Shown piece after piece: positions 55,530-64,000 of a stretch of DNA of 64,000 nucleotides. The DNA comes from Vandiemenella viatica. Taxonomy: Eukaryota > Arthropoda > Insecta > Orthoptera > Morabidae. Position numbers and translations under genes: made by a program. Position 1 is the stretch's first letter. Every line of letters begins with the position of its first letter. The stretch lies in contig JARYHS010008074.1 of the NCBI GenBank assembly GCA_031002005.1, positions 345,116,932 through 345,180,931 on the forward strand, written 5' to 3'. The notes under the pieces were generated by a model, which worked only from the letters and a program-made list of their open reading frames with translations, had not been told where the DNA came from and ran no database searches.

Positions 55530-56530
55530 AGAGGAAGTTAAAGTGGGAGTGCCACAGGGTAGTGTATTGGGACCATTGCTATTCATTATTCTAATGAATA
55601 ATTGTGTTGATTGTTTACTATCTGAAATTAGATTGTTTGCAGATGTCATAATGCTATATAAAAGAATCAAAACGATAGAGGATTGTAAACAGTTGCAGGA
55701 TGATCTGGACAGGATATCTAATTGGGTTGGTAAACATGGGATGAAGATAAATACAAATAAGAGTCAGCTCATTAGATACACAAATAAAAAACAAAATGTT
55801 AATTATGAATATAATGTGGGGAAAGAATTGCTTGCTGAAGACTTGAAACATAATATTTTGGCATTACATTTGATAACAAGCTTAACTGGGTAGGACACAT
55901 TGGACAGGTGGTAGGAAAGGTTTCAAAATTCTGCACTTGGAGAGAGTGATGAGGGGATGTACGAGAGAAGTGAGGGAGTTGGGTTACAAAACTTTGGTCA
56001 GACCATTGCTGGAATATGGTAGTGTAGTATGGGACCCTCATTTTACGTATCAAATACAGGAGTTGGAGAGGGTGCAAAAAAGGGCTGCTAGATTTGTTTC
56101 TGGAAATTATTGCAGAATGCAATCAGTGATGGATATGATAGAGGAGCTGAATTGGGTATCATTGCAAGACAGGAGGAGGATGAGGAGGGTCGTGGGAGTG
56201 TACAGGACATATACTGGCGATGAGGTGTGGAAAGATATTGGAGTAGGTATGAAAAGTAGTGCATGGAAGGGAAAAGATGACCAAGACCACAAGCTGGTAC
56301 TTAATTTCAGACACAATGGTGTGGGAAGATTATCTTTTTTAGGTAAGGGTGTCAGGGATTGGAATGATTTACCAAGAGAAATGATGAATAATTTACTGAA
56401 AACGTTGAAAGAATTTAAAGATAAAATTTGTAGAGGGCAAATGTAGGTGGTTGCAGGATAGGGGAAACATGGGGGTGGAGGGAAATTGCCACTGGAGACT
56501 GTGCTCCATTGCTATTAAATTAAATTTAAT
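55530..56530 (+). mobile_element. CR1-like LINE copy, 5'-truncated in the RT, FADD mutated to FADV
   Basis: Frames 55543-55893 and 55937-56446 on the plus strand: VKVGVPQGSVLGPLLFII, LSEIRLFADVIMLYKRI (catalytic FADD is FADV), IEDCKQLQDDLDRISNWVGK. After a frameshift come GYKTLVRPLLEYGSVVWDPH, ERVQKRAARFVSGNYCRM and GVRDWNDLPREMMNNLLKTL, the usual CR1-type C-terminus. The 3' end is GCTATTAAATTAAATTTAAT at about 56510. Very similar to the minus copy at 52780-54660. Confidence 0.93.
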
Positions 56531-56994
56531 TAAACTGCAAACAGTTTAAAATTGGATACAAATTTTTACTGTAATGTGGAAGTAGCTCTAGAGGCTAGTA
56601 GATAATAGTGATATGTTCTCGGGCACAGCTTCAACTGAGAGAATATATGATTACAGCCACTACTAGCTAAAAACTTAAGTCCCTTCTCACTTCAAAACCT
56701 TAAGTACTGGATGCTTATTCAAACTGCCAGTTCATATCAGATCCGTAACATCCACAGATTCAGACATGAAGCCCTATTATTTTGTCACCTCTGAATGCTC
56801 CTGGTCTCATTCCCTTCATTTCATCTTGTGTCTTCTTCCAGTATCTGAAAATCAATGGATAACTTAGTTTAACATATCTTCCGATTGGCTCCACCCTGAT
56901 AGGTTCTTGAGTCCATGTGAATAACCGATAAAAACGAAATGTAACTGTTGGATTAGGTGGAGGGGATGATCCTAGCCTATCGTGGTATTGTAAA
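56531..56994. other. No recognisable gene
   Basis: Spacer between the CR1-like copy and the Penelope-like hairpin. Nothing identified. Confidence 0.55.
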
Positions 56995-57008
56995 TAATTC
57001 TAACTTTT

Positions 57009-57278
57009 GTAGGATTGTAATCTTTAACGGCGTTGTATATTAATAAATTTCTCTCGGGCTTCCAGCCATGTTAAGATGTTACATTTGTGGGATGTTTTGA
57101 AGGCTTACTTCTCTGCCTTCATTCTCAACTAAATGTCAATGATTAACTGGCAGCGGCTGAATAAACAAACAGTTAATCATTGACATTTATTTTAGACTGA
57201 AGGCAGAGATGTACGCCTTTGAAACGTCCCGCAAATGTAAAATCTTAACACGGCTGGAAGCCCGAGAGAAATTGATTA
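57009..57278. mobile_element. Penelope-like hairpin element (two inverted ends only), about 270 bp, with target duplication
   Basis: TAATTCTAACTTTT at 56995-57008 is repeated at 57277-57290. Between them, the left half begins GTAGGATTGTAAT (inverted pLTR end including the extra ~30 bp) and runs to about 57147. The loop is GCAGCGGCTGAATAAACAAA. The right half is the direct pLTR end, through GAAACGTCCCGCAAAT to GCCCGAGAGAAATTGATTA. The halves pair for about 115 bp with mismatches. Termini and asymmetry equal those of the 11123-14950 element. No coding capacity. Confidence 0.9.
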
Positions 57279-57290
57279 ATTCTAACTTTT

Positions 57291-57540
57291 ATTTACTTTA
57301 TCCTGAAGTAGAGCATAGGAGGAATTTCTACCAGAAGATGATTGGGACAGAAAAAGGTGGATGTTAGGTCAAGGGAGGTGAACACGAATCTGGTGACTTC
57401 TGAAAGTGGAGAGAACTTCAGTTGAACTTTCTGCTCTGAGACAGAACTGATTTAGTAACACTTGCTGATCATACTCTGATTAGCTTGTGAAACAATGATA
57501 AATCTATGGAGACACCAAGAGTGGAGTGGTGGGGAGCAGA
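57291..57540. other. No recognisable gene
   Basis: Nothing identified. Confidence 0.5.
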
Positions 57541-57544
57541 GCTA

Positions 57545-58031
57545 CAGTAGAAGTCCGATTATCAAAGATAAACGGGACTAGGACCACCTCGGATAACAAA
57601 AAACTCTTGTAATCGTAGGTCAAGGAAAGAGGTTACAATGAATCAAAAAATGTATTGAAACTGAAATAAAACAATTTATTTATAGTGTTACACTAATTTG
57701 TGAAGCAATAAAGTTGTTTTTTTGTACATTAATTACAATCACTTGCCAGAAAAGTTTTCATTATTTTGTTTCTCTTCTTAGTGGAAGTATAGTGCCAACG
57801 CTGTAGCATCATTATGTCAGCTGCTGTGCTTTCTTTTTGTTGCTCAATATATTCAAGTGCTGCTTCTATTCTTTTTAAACCTTTAGCATGAGAAATTTTT
57901 GGTACAGTTTCATTTTATCTTCTTCGTCTTCTTCTCCTTGTCAGCTGACAACTATATTAACAATTTTATCATTTGCCTCGGTTAACCCAGCAGCTCGGAT
58001 AATCGGAACTCGGACAAGCGGACTTTTACTG
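57545..58031 (-). mobile_element. pogo/Tigger deletion derivative, 487 bp, keeping the transposase C-terminal tail
   Basis: Ends CAGTAGAAGTCCGATTATC and (inverted) CAGTAAAAGTCCG are pogo/Tigger terminal repeats, with TA on both sides (57543-57544, 58032-58033). The minus strand carries ISHAKGLKRIEAALEYIEQQ, KESTAADIMMLQRWHY, then KKRNK, the C-terminal segment that follows the DDE domain in Tigger/jerky-like transposases. The DDE core and DNA-binding domain are gone. Confidence 0.88.
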
Positions 58032-58139
58032 TATTTGCATACTGTGAACGAGACAACGTTGTTGTGGCAACAAATCCCCACTAATAATGACTATTCCATG
58101 CTCACCTCTGATCTTTTAATATGAATTAAATTTCAACAC

Positions 58140-59230
58140 AAGACTCTCATCTTCAGCATTTTTTTCTTACACTTCAGTAAGCAGCCAAGACAAGGATATT
58201 TTTCCCCACAGAAATCTATCCCTTGCATATTCTAAGTATGATCTATGAACACCAGTAAACTGTATTAATCTTTGCTATATTTTATGAAAATCACTACACC
58301 TATTCCGTCCTTTATCTCTGCACTGTTCTTTGGGGAAAACCTCACTGTCTAATATTTCTTCCGTTAACCAAGGCTCTACTCCTAAACTATTTATTGTTTG
58401 TGTGTTCTGTAAAGTTACCAAACTCTATTACTTTGTCCATTATACTCCTACAGTTCATTAGTAACACTCTGATAACTAGATTTGCATACTCTCAGTGTTA
58501 CTCTTCATACATTTTGTTTTGAGCATCTCCCTTTTTATTTTATTCTTTTATCAGTTTCAACTATTTCTTTAGTATTTATGATTTTTTCCCATCGTACATT
58601 TGTGTTCCTTAGATTACTTGCTTTCTATACCCTCATCAGTAGCCTTCAACCTAAGAAAGCACACTTCTAATCTGTCATAACTAGAAATTGGTTCATTTAC
58701 AGCTTTAGCTAACAACTCAGAATTTACTCCCTTCCCCTTCTGTTTAGGTGTAGGCAATATCAACTTAACCTAGCAATGGTGTCCACAGACGGAACAGTCA
58801 TGATAAGACCAATGCCTTTCCCAAGCACCAGGTTTACCCACCTCACAGTTGGGTTTAACTATTAAAAAGATTATAATAAAAAATAATACTGTGAATGTTC
58901 ATGTAATTATTCTAGAAATATAGTATCATGGCAGTTCAGTAGTTGCAAAAGTTCCATCCCAGTATGTTGCACCTCCTTCACCTTCTTTCTTATATCACTC
59001 TGTATTTTGTAACCAGCATTTCTGTCCCTGCCTTCCCCCAACCGCTAACATTGCTCTAACCTAAATTTTTCACTTGGTTTGCAAAAACTTTTTACCTCAT
59101 AGTTTGTTCCTGACTGATCCTGCAGTAGTGGGCCTGCACCTCTCACATTTCTAATACCTAGAATCAAAATCTTAAACTTCTGATTTAAAGTAATCAACAT
59201 AGTCAAGAAACTTAATTATTCTAGTGGAGA
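58140..59230 (-). pseudogene. CR1-like LINE 5' region: ORF1 esterase-like part to endonuclease start
   Basis: Minus strand, 5' to 3': ILILGIRNVRGAGPLLQDQS then YEVKSFCKPSEKF at about 59.18-59.06 kb, like the GDSL-type esterase block (LLGDS..RG..P.L) of CR1/L2 ORF1 (the Ser position is now Arg). A linker LAKAVNEPISSYDRLEVCFL is followed by VEPWLTEEILDSEVFPKEQ near 58.34 kb, like the ET/EPWL block of CR1 endonucleases. Stops throughout. The order matches ORF1 then ORF2 of one element. Confidence 0.68.
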
Positions 59231-59464
59231 GTAATACTCACTTGGTGCCAATTTACAAGTTTAGAAACTATCAGCACACATTTTTTGAATCTATTTCACA
59301 TTTTAACTCATGTGGGTACAGTTGGAATCTAGAAAGCTGTAAGTAACATTACCTGATTGAGGTAAGATAAGTCTAAAATACCCGTATCCTGAGTAACATT
59401 ACAACTGGAATGATTAGCGTCATATAGATATAATACTCACTGAACGAACCTCTAGCCAAATCTC

Positions 59465-59815
59465 ATTTTAATTAAATTAAAAAATTGTAATGGCTGCGGT
59501 GGCCATTTCCCTACATACCCTTCTTCCCCCTTTTTTGCGCCCACCTTCATCTGCTCTCTACAAATTTCAACTTTAAATTCTTTCAACGTTTTTAGTAAAT
59601 TACACATCATTTTTCTTTGTAACTTATTTCAATCCCTGACATCCTTACCCAAAAAAGAGAATCTTCCTACACCCTTGTGCCTTAAATTGAGTGCTAGCTT
59701 GTAGTCATTGTCACCTTTGCCCTTCCGTGAATTACTTTTAATTCTTACACCAATATCTTTCCATGCCTCATGACCAATATGCACCTTGTGCATTTTTATT
59801 CTAACCGAAGTGTTA
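59465..59815 (-). mobile_element. CR1-like LINE 3' terminal fragment
   Basis: TTAATTAAATTAAAAAATTG, CGGTGGCCATTTCCCTACAT, TCAATCCCTGACATCCTTAC, then CTTTCCATGCCTCATGACCA match the 3' UTR and C-terminal end of the copy at 52.78-53.1 kb. Truncated at about 59815. Confidence 0.88.
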
Positions 59816-61440
59816 TAGAAGAATATAATATATATCAGAGACCTGAATGTTACCTAGATAGGTGATGAATATATTTCAAACAATTAAATAATTTAAAGTA
59901 CAAATGAACTTAAGTGCAGAGTTTGAGAAATTCCACTAGTGAAAGGTTCCAATGTAATTTAGAATTATAACATTCTGTCATCACTTGTTCCAGTTAATCC
60001 TTTCTATACCCTTTTGGCAGAGTTCCTAGTTACCACAATGACTTACTCAAGTTAATTCTCAGCTTTTGGGTGCATGCAGCTCAACTATGGAGCCTTCATT
60101 AACACACCCGAGACATAACTCTTATGTATATAAGGCATATGACCTTAATTCAATCACACTGCAGCTGTTAATATACCAATTATACAATCAAATTTCGATA
60201 TTTTCTATTTGTCTCTACAAATTAATATATTCAGTAATACTATGATGGATAAATGTCATTTTTGATCATAATACGTGAGGTATGGATATTCGAATATTTC
60301 AACAATAATTACAATTCTATTCTAAGAGTATGTAACGAAATAAAATTTAGTATGTCAAAACAATGCACTGCAACAAAAATTAACCATATGAACTATTCAC
60401 ACTTATGCAATTAATAACTTAATAAAGATTCAACATGTTTTAATAGTATTTACTAGGAAACGTATGAACTTCAGTAAGAACCTTATTAATCTGAGAATCT
60501 TGTGTCTAGGCAAGATAACAAGGAAATAAACACTTTTTTTGTAACTTAGAAACTTAAAAATTAGGTTAGATGCAAGTACTTTTATTAGTTGTATAAATAT
60601 AGGATAGGTTAGGATGTTGGAGACAAATTTCAAGTTCCAAGGAAAAAGCATTTTTTTTTACATTGACAAAAATTGTCTAAAATTGATCTTTAAACAACAG
60701 CTCGCTTCTATATTTAGGCCTACTAGTGAAAAAGAGAGAGAGAGAGAGAATTGTGCGATTGTCCGGATTTCTTCCCAGAATCTCTTTATTTTGTTCAGAG
60801 GTACCGCAAATATAGTTTCCAAAATTTTAAATTCAATTTTCGTCAATGAAATATATAATACGGACAAATTTCAATTCTACAATTTATTCCGTTTACGAAA
60901 TAAAGATCTATGTCAGACGGGACAATCAAATGGGAGAAAAAAAGACCAGTTGGTCTTCGGGTGCAAAATGCTATAAAGATACTGTCTTGCATAATGTAGT
61001 CCTACTTTTGATTCATTAGTTTTTATTTCTTTCTGAAACAGGCATTTCTCTGGGTGGTGGGGAGGGGGGGGAAGATACTGTTTCAATGCACAAACTCGAA
61101 AAACCAAAGAAGTGAATGGCCTTTGATGTTGTCATTTTTAGATCATTTTCATTACTAGTAGTATATCAGAAACGCCATTATTTAGAAACTATCTCCAGTG
61201 TCGACTGTATACTGCATTTAAGCAACAAATACAGAAAATACTTTCATATAGTTCGAAAGTTGCGAGAAAAACAAGAAACTCCTTTTAATTTTTGCACACA
61301 TTAAGACCATTTCACTGAAGGTGCGATTCAGAGGAAACTCTAAGGGTAGTGCGGGTACTATCCATTATAAATTTTATTGGAATTGTAGACCTAGGCTTGA
61401 CTCACGCGTCTGATTTAAATTAACACAACTTGCAGCTAAA
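59816..61440. other. No recognisable gene
   Basis: AT-rich. A (GA)n run occurs at about 60732-60749 and a G-rich stretch near 61050-61070. Open frames at 60.4-61.1 kb overlap on both strands and show no motif. Confidence 0.5.
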
Positions 61441-64000
61441 CTAGGGTTACCAGACGTCCCCGTTTGCCGGACGGAATTCGTCCCCGCAATGTCGCCGGAG
61501 TTTTACTTTTGTCCTCAGAATTTTTTTTAATCGAGCGAGAATTTTTTAAAAACCCTGATTTGCTAATGCATTCGTTTAAAGCAAGATATACGAAGCGCAC
61601 TTCTTTCCTTGTACTTGCCTAGGAATAAAAGAAAATTGCAAGGATACCGCGTCTTGGACATAATGTCTTTGGAAAATCATGTCTCCTTGTTGTGTGTAAC
61701 ATGGCTGTCTGTGATCCTCATTTAAAATGTAAAATATATAACAATAATAAATATGTTTCTTTTAAGTTAATCCAACCTTTAATCATAAGTGCAACGCGTC
61801 ATTAAGACAAATACCGAAAGCGTCCCCGAATTTCGGGGGCCTTTGTTGTTTTTTTTTTTTTGTTGTTGTTGATAAAATCAGATTATTTTAATGCAAAAAA
61901 AACAAGTAATATCTTTTTTGAGAAAGTTTTTAATATTCCAAGTTTACATAAATTCTATACAAAATTATACTTCCTTTCTAGCATTTTTTAGATGCGAATT
62001 CTTTTATAATCCCTGTATAATCCAAGAAGCGGGCCAACTCTGATTCTATTGATATCGTAGCTAATACAACAAACCGCTCTTTCCCCACTGTAGTTCTCAA
62101 ACAATTCTTAAATCTTGCAAGAACGCTAAATGACCTCTCTGCTTGTGCAACAGTATTACAGGCAAAGTGCAGAAAATACATTAGCTTACCCTTACATTTG
62201 GAAATATGTTATTAAAATTGCACTTTTGGAGAGCATCAGGAAGGTTCAGAGGGGGAAGTGGCTTAGATCCAAAATTATCTTTTTTTAACTGCAAAATTTC
62301 TTTTCAATCCTGCTTATCAACGTCCACACTGTACAAAGATGCCATGTATTCTCCGTGCTCTGTGTAGAATCGTCTAGGCTAATGTAGTTCCATAAGAGAC
62401 CAAATGTATTCATCATGTGGCAGCATACCTTATACTTAGTTAAGTTTCCTATAACAGTATCTAGAATAATATTAAAAACATTTACTTTAAATCTGTCCAC
62501 TTGGCAGGTTTAAATCTTCTGATGTTTCATCTACAAAGCGTTTTCTTTTGCCTTTCCTTTTCGCTGTGCCGCAAATCGTCAAATTTAAGTCAGGTGATAT
62601 TACAGTATATTTTTCAACCTGCTTTTGCGTAAATAATATCCCAACTGTCTCTCAATTCACTAAAGTCTTAATATTGCAACTTTCAAAATCAATTGTAGCG
62701 TCCCTTGCTTGAAGCGCAACGCTACGTATGTGTATTGCCGTTAACACTTTGTACCAAATTGTGAACATGACGATATATTGATATGATTTCAAATACTTCT
62801 GAATGCCATTTAGTTCAGTATGTGCCTCTGTAATCAAATTAAAGTTGAAAGCAAGTTCAACCATCCTTTGTAATCCTGGAAAATGCTTAGCAAATGGACG
62901 CACGGTATCAATTTGTATTTGTATTTATTGGTCCCTTAGCATCATACATAGTAAAAAGTACAAATGAGATAGGATAAGTCAAAAATAGTCTGTACGCAGA
63001 CAGTCAGTACATTCTCTCTCTCTCTCTCACACACAAATGGGCATTTTATCAATGCTGTGATCATTCAGAAGATAGCTGTACAAGTTTGATAAAGACACAA
63101 AATTTGTAATTACAATTAACACATGATTTTTCACTATTTAAGTCTATCATTTGGTTTGAAAATACTCATCAATACTGTAGAAACAGTGGCCGAGCATGTA
63201 CTCCTTCAGTCCTGAAGTGAATTTTGTATTTTCTTTTACAGATTTGATACTATGTGGTAGGTTATTAAACAATCTGATTCCTGTATGTAATGGTCCTTTC
63301 TGACATAGGGTAGTATTTGTTTGTGGTACATGCGCGTAGACCATCTCGTTTCCGATAGCCCGTGAAGGGAAGATCCGATATTTTCTTTCAAAACTTTCCA
63401 TCTTATGGGACTAGAATGAAAAGAATTATACGTTTTCGAAACAATTAAAAAAAGTGAGTATATCCGCGCAACCCTCCGCAGCATGGATGCCACAAAGATT
63501 TAATGAATGAGCGCCGCAAGAAGAAAAAATTGCAAGGTGATTTTTTTTTAAATATATTTGTTTGTTCGAGCTACCTGATAGGTGCCACCCATATTGCTCC
63601 CCGTTGTCGTAACTCTGCCCACGACAATCTGAAATTGTAAGCCATAACGTTTCAGCTCATCGCAAATCTTTCTAGCGATTGACTAAGCAGTCTACTCTTC
63701 ACGATCAATAAGGTCAAGAAAACGCACTCTGATTCTATATTGGTTTTCTTCATCAAGGGCGACAAAGCGCACTATAAAAACATTTTGCTCTGATTGGGCT
63801 TCATCGGGAGTTGCATCGACTATAACAGAAAAGTATTTATTATGCTTTACCTCTCTTAACATAATTTGAGGATTCAAATCTCCAGCTATTTCAATAAATT
63901 TGTTCTGAATATCATGTGACAGATAATGAACCACACGTTTTCCTCAGTGTTGCGATACTTCAATTTTTCTCAAATTTTCTTTCATAATGGGATCAAACTT
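61441..64000 (-). pseudogene. hAT transposase relic (ZMYM1-like group), continues past the window
   Basis: Minus strand, right to left: YLSHDIQNKFIEIAG then KYFSVIVDATPDEAQSEQN (catalytic Asp block) at 63.69-63.93 kb. DCRGQSYDNG, frameshift, NMGGTYQ lies at 63.56-63.63 kb and PIRWKVLKENIGSSLHGLSE, TRWSTR at 63.33-63.42 kb. A LINE piece is inserted, then a middle part. The dimerisation tail CNTVAQAERSFSVLARFKNC, LDYTGIIKEFASKK lies at 61.98-62.18 kb. CTAGGGTTACCAGACGTCC at 61440 may be the 3' terminal repeat. Frameshifts and stops: dead DNA transposon of the DUF4371/ZMYM1-like hAT lineage. Confidence 0.85.
62918..63330 (-). mobile_element. LINE C-terminal fragment inserted into the hAT relic
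   Basis: HVPQTNTTLCQKGPLHTGIR, LFNNLPHSIKSVKENTKF, then MLGHCFYSIDEYF is the extreme C-terminus typical of insect jockey/CR1-group LINEs. The left end has the short tail TTTGTATTTGTATTTAT (62920-62936, an (AAATAC)n-like 3' repeat). A (TC)n run and (CA) lie in its 3' UTR (63014-63032). The right border is put near 63330, where hAT coding resumes. Confidence 0.75.

Noticed and set aside
60614..61107. Frames of 64-120 codons on both strands
   Set aside because: Mutually overlapping, low complexity in part ((GA)n), no motif.
1..64000. Endogenous virus or LTR retrotransposon
   Set aside because: No LTR pair with gag/pol/env order, integrase or viral replicase motif was seen. All RTs found belong to LINEs or Penelope-like elements.

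Overview
This is AT-rich animal nuclear DNA, almost certainly from an insect with a large, transposon-filled genome. Evidence: spliced exons of two conserved metazoan genes (glutathione synthetase and a long-chain acyl-CoA synthetase), very long introns, and arthropod-type mobile elements (R1-clade LINE, CR1-like and RTE-like LINEs, GIY-YIG Penelope-like elements, Helitron, hAT, Tc1/mariner, pogo/Tigger). The abundant tRNA-derived SINEs recall those of polyneopteran insects (cockroach, termite, stick insect, locust type); that placement is inference. Positions 1-934 are an assembly gap. Nothing bacterial or viral was seen.

Host genes: the last three coding exons of glutathione synthetase lie on the minus strand (22536-22800, 6911-7188, 5956-6085), with matching splice phases, an intact frame, and a 3' UTR whose AATAAA signal sits 26 bp before a 45-bp genomic poly(A). 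Its 15.3-kb intron holds an RTE-like LINE relic with a hAT insertion, a compound Penelope-like element inside a mariner-type relic, two degenerate tandem arrays, a fold-back element and SINEs. One intact exon of long-chain acyl-CoA synthetase (45412-45681, minus) stands alone. The other exons of both genes were not found.

Layout: 1-2.5 kb gap, CR1-like LINE with nested hAT, SINE; 4-7.2 kb SINEs and the GSS 3' exons; 7.85-10.7 kb RTE-like LINE; 10.7-15.5 kb mariner relic split by the compound Penelope-like element; 17.6-20.3 kb degenerate tandem repeats; 20.5-21.7 kb fold-back element and SINE; 22.5-22.8 kb GSS exon; 24.6-28 kb almost intact R1-clade LINE; 29 kb palindromic retroposon; 30.1-31.2 kb satellite of 188-bp units; 31.18-39.53 kb complete-ended Helitron with decayed RepHel gene; 39.6-42.2 kb Penelope-like and jockey-like relics; 42.3-45 kb SINEs and a CR1 tail; 45.4 kb ACSL exon; 46.4-48.7 kb CR1 pieces and a Tc1-like relic with nested MITE; 50.5-56.5 kb several CR1-like copies, one with nested RTE and SINE; 57 kb Penelope hairpin; 57.5 kb Tigger derivative; 58.1-59.8 kb CR1 ORF1/endonuclease and 3' pieces; 61.4-64 kb hAT transposase relic with a LINE inserted.

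The most unusual feature is the Penelope-like family. The 11-15 kb insertion is an inverted-plus-direct dimer flanked by a target duplication, and its two halves carry complementary deletions: one lost most of the RT, the other the GIY-YIG core. A second insertion at 57 kb is a tiny hairpin made only of the two inverted ends, with its own target duplication and the same asymmetric termini.
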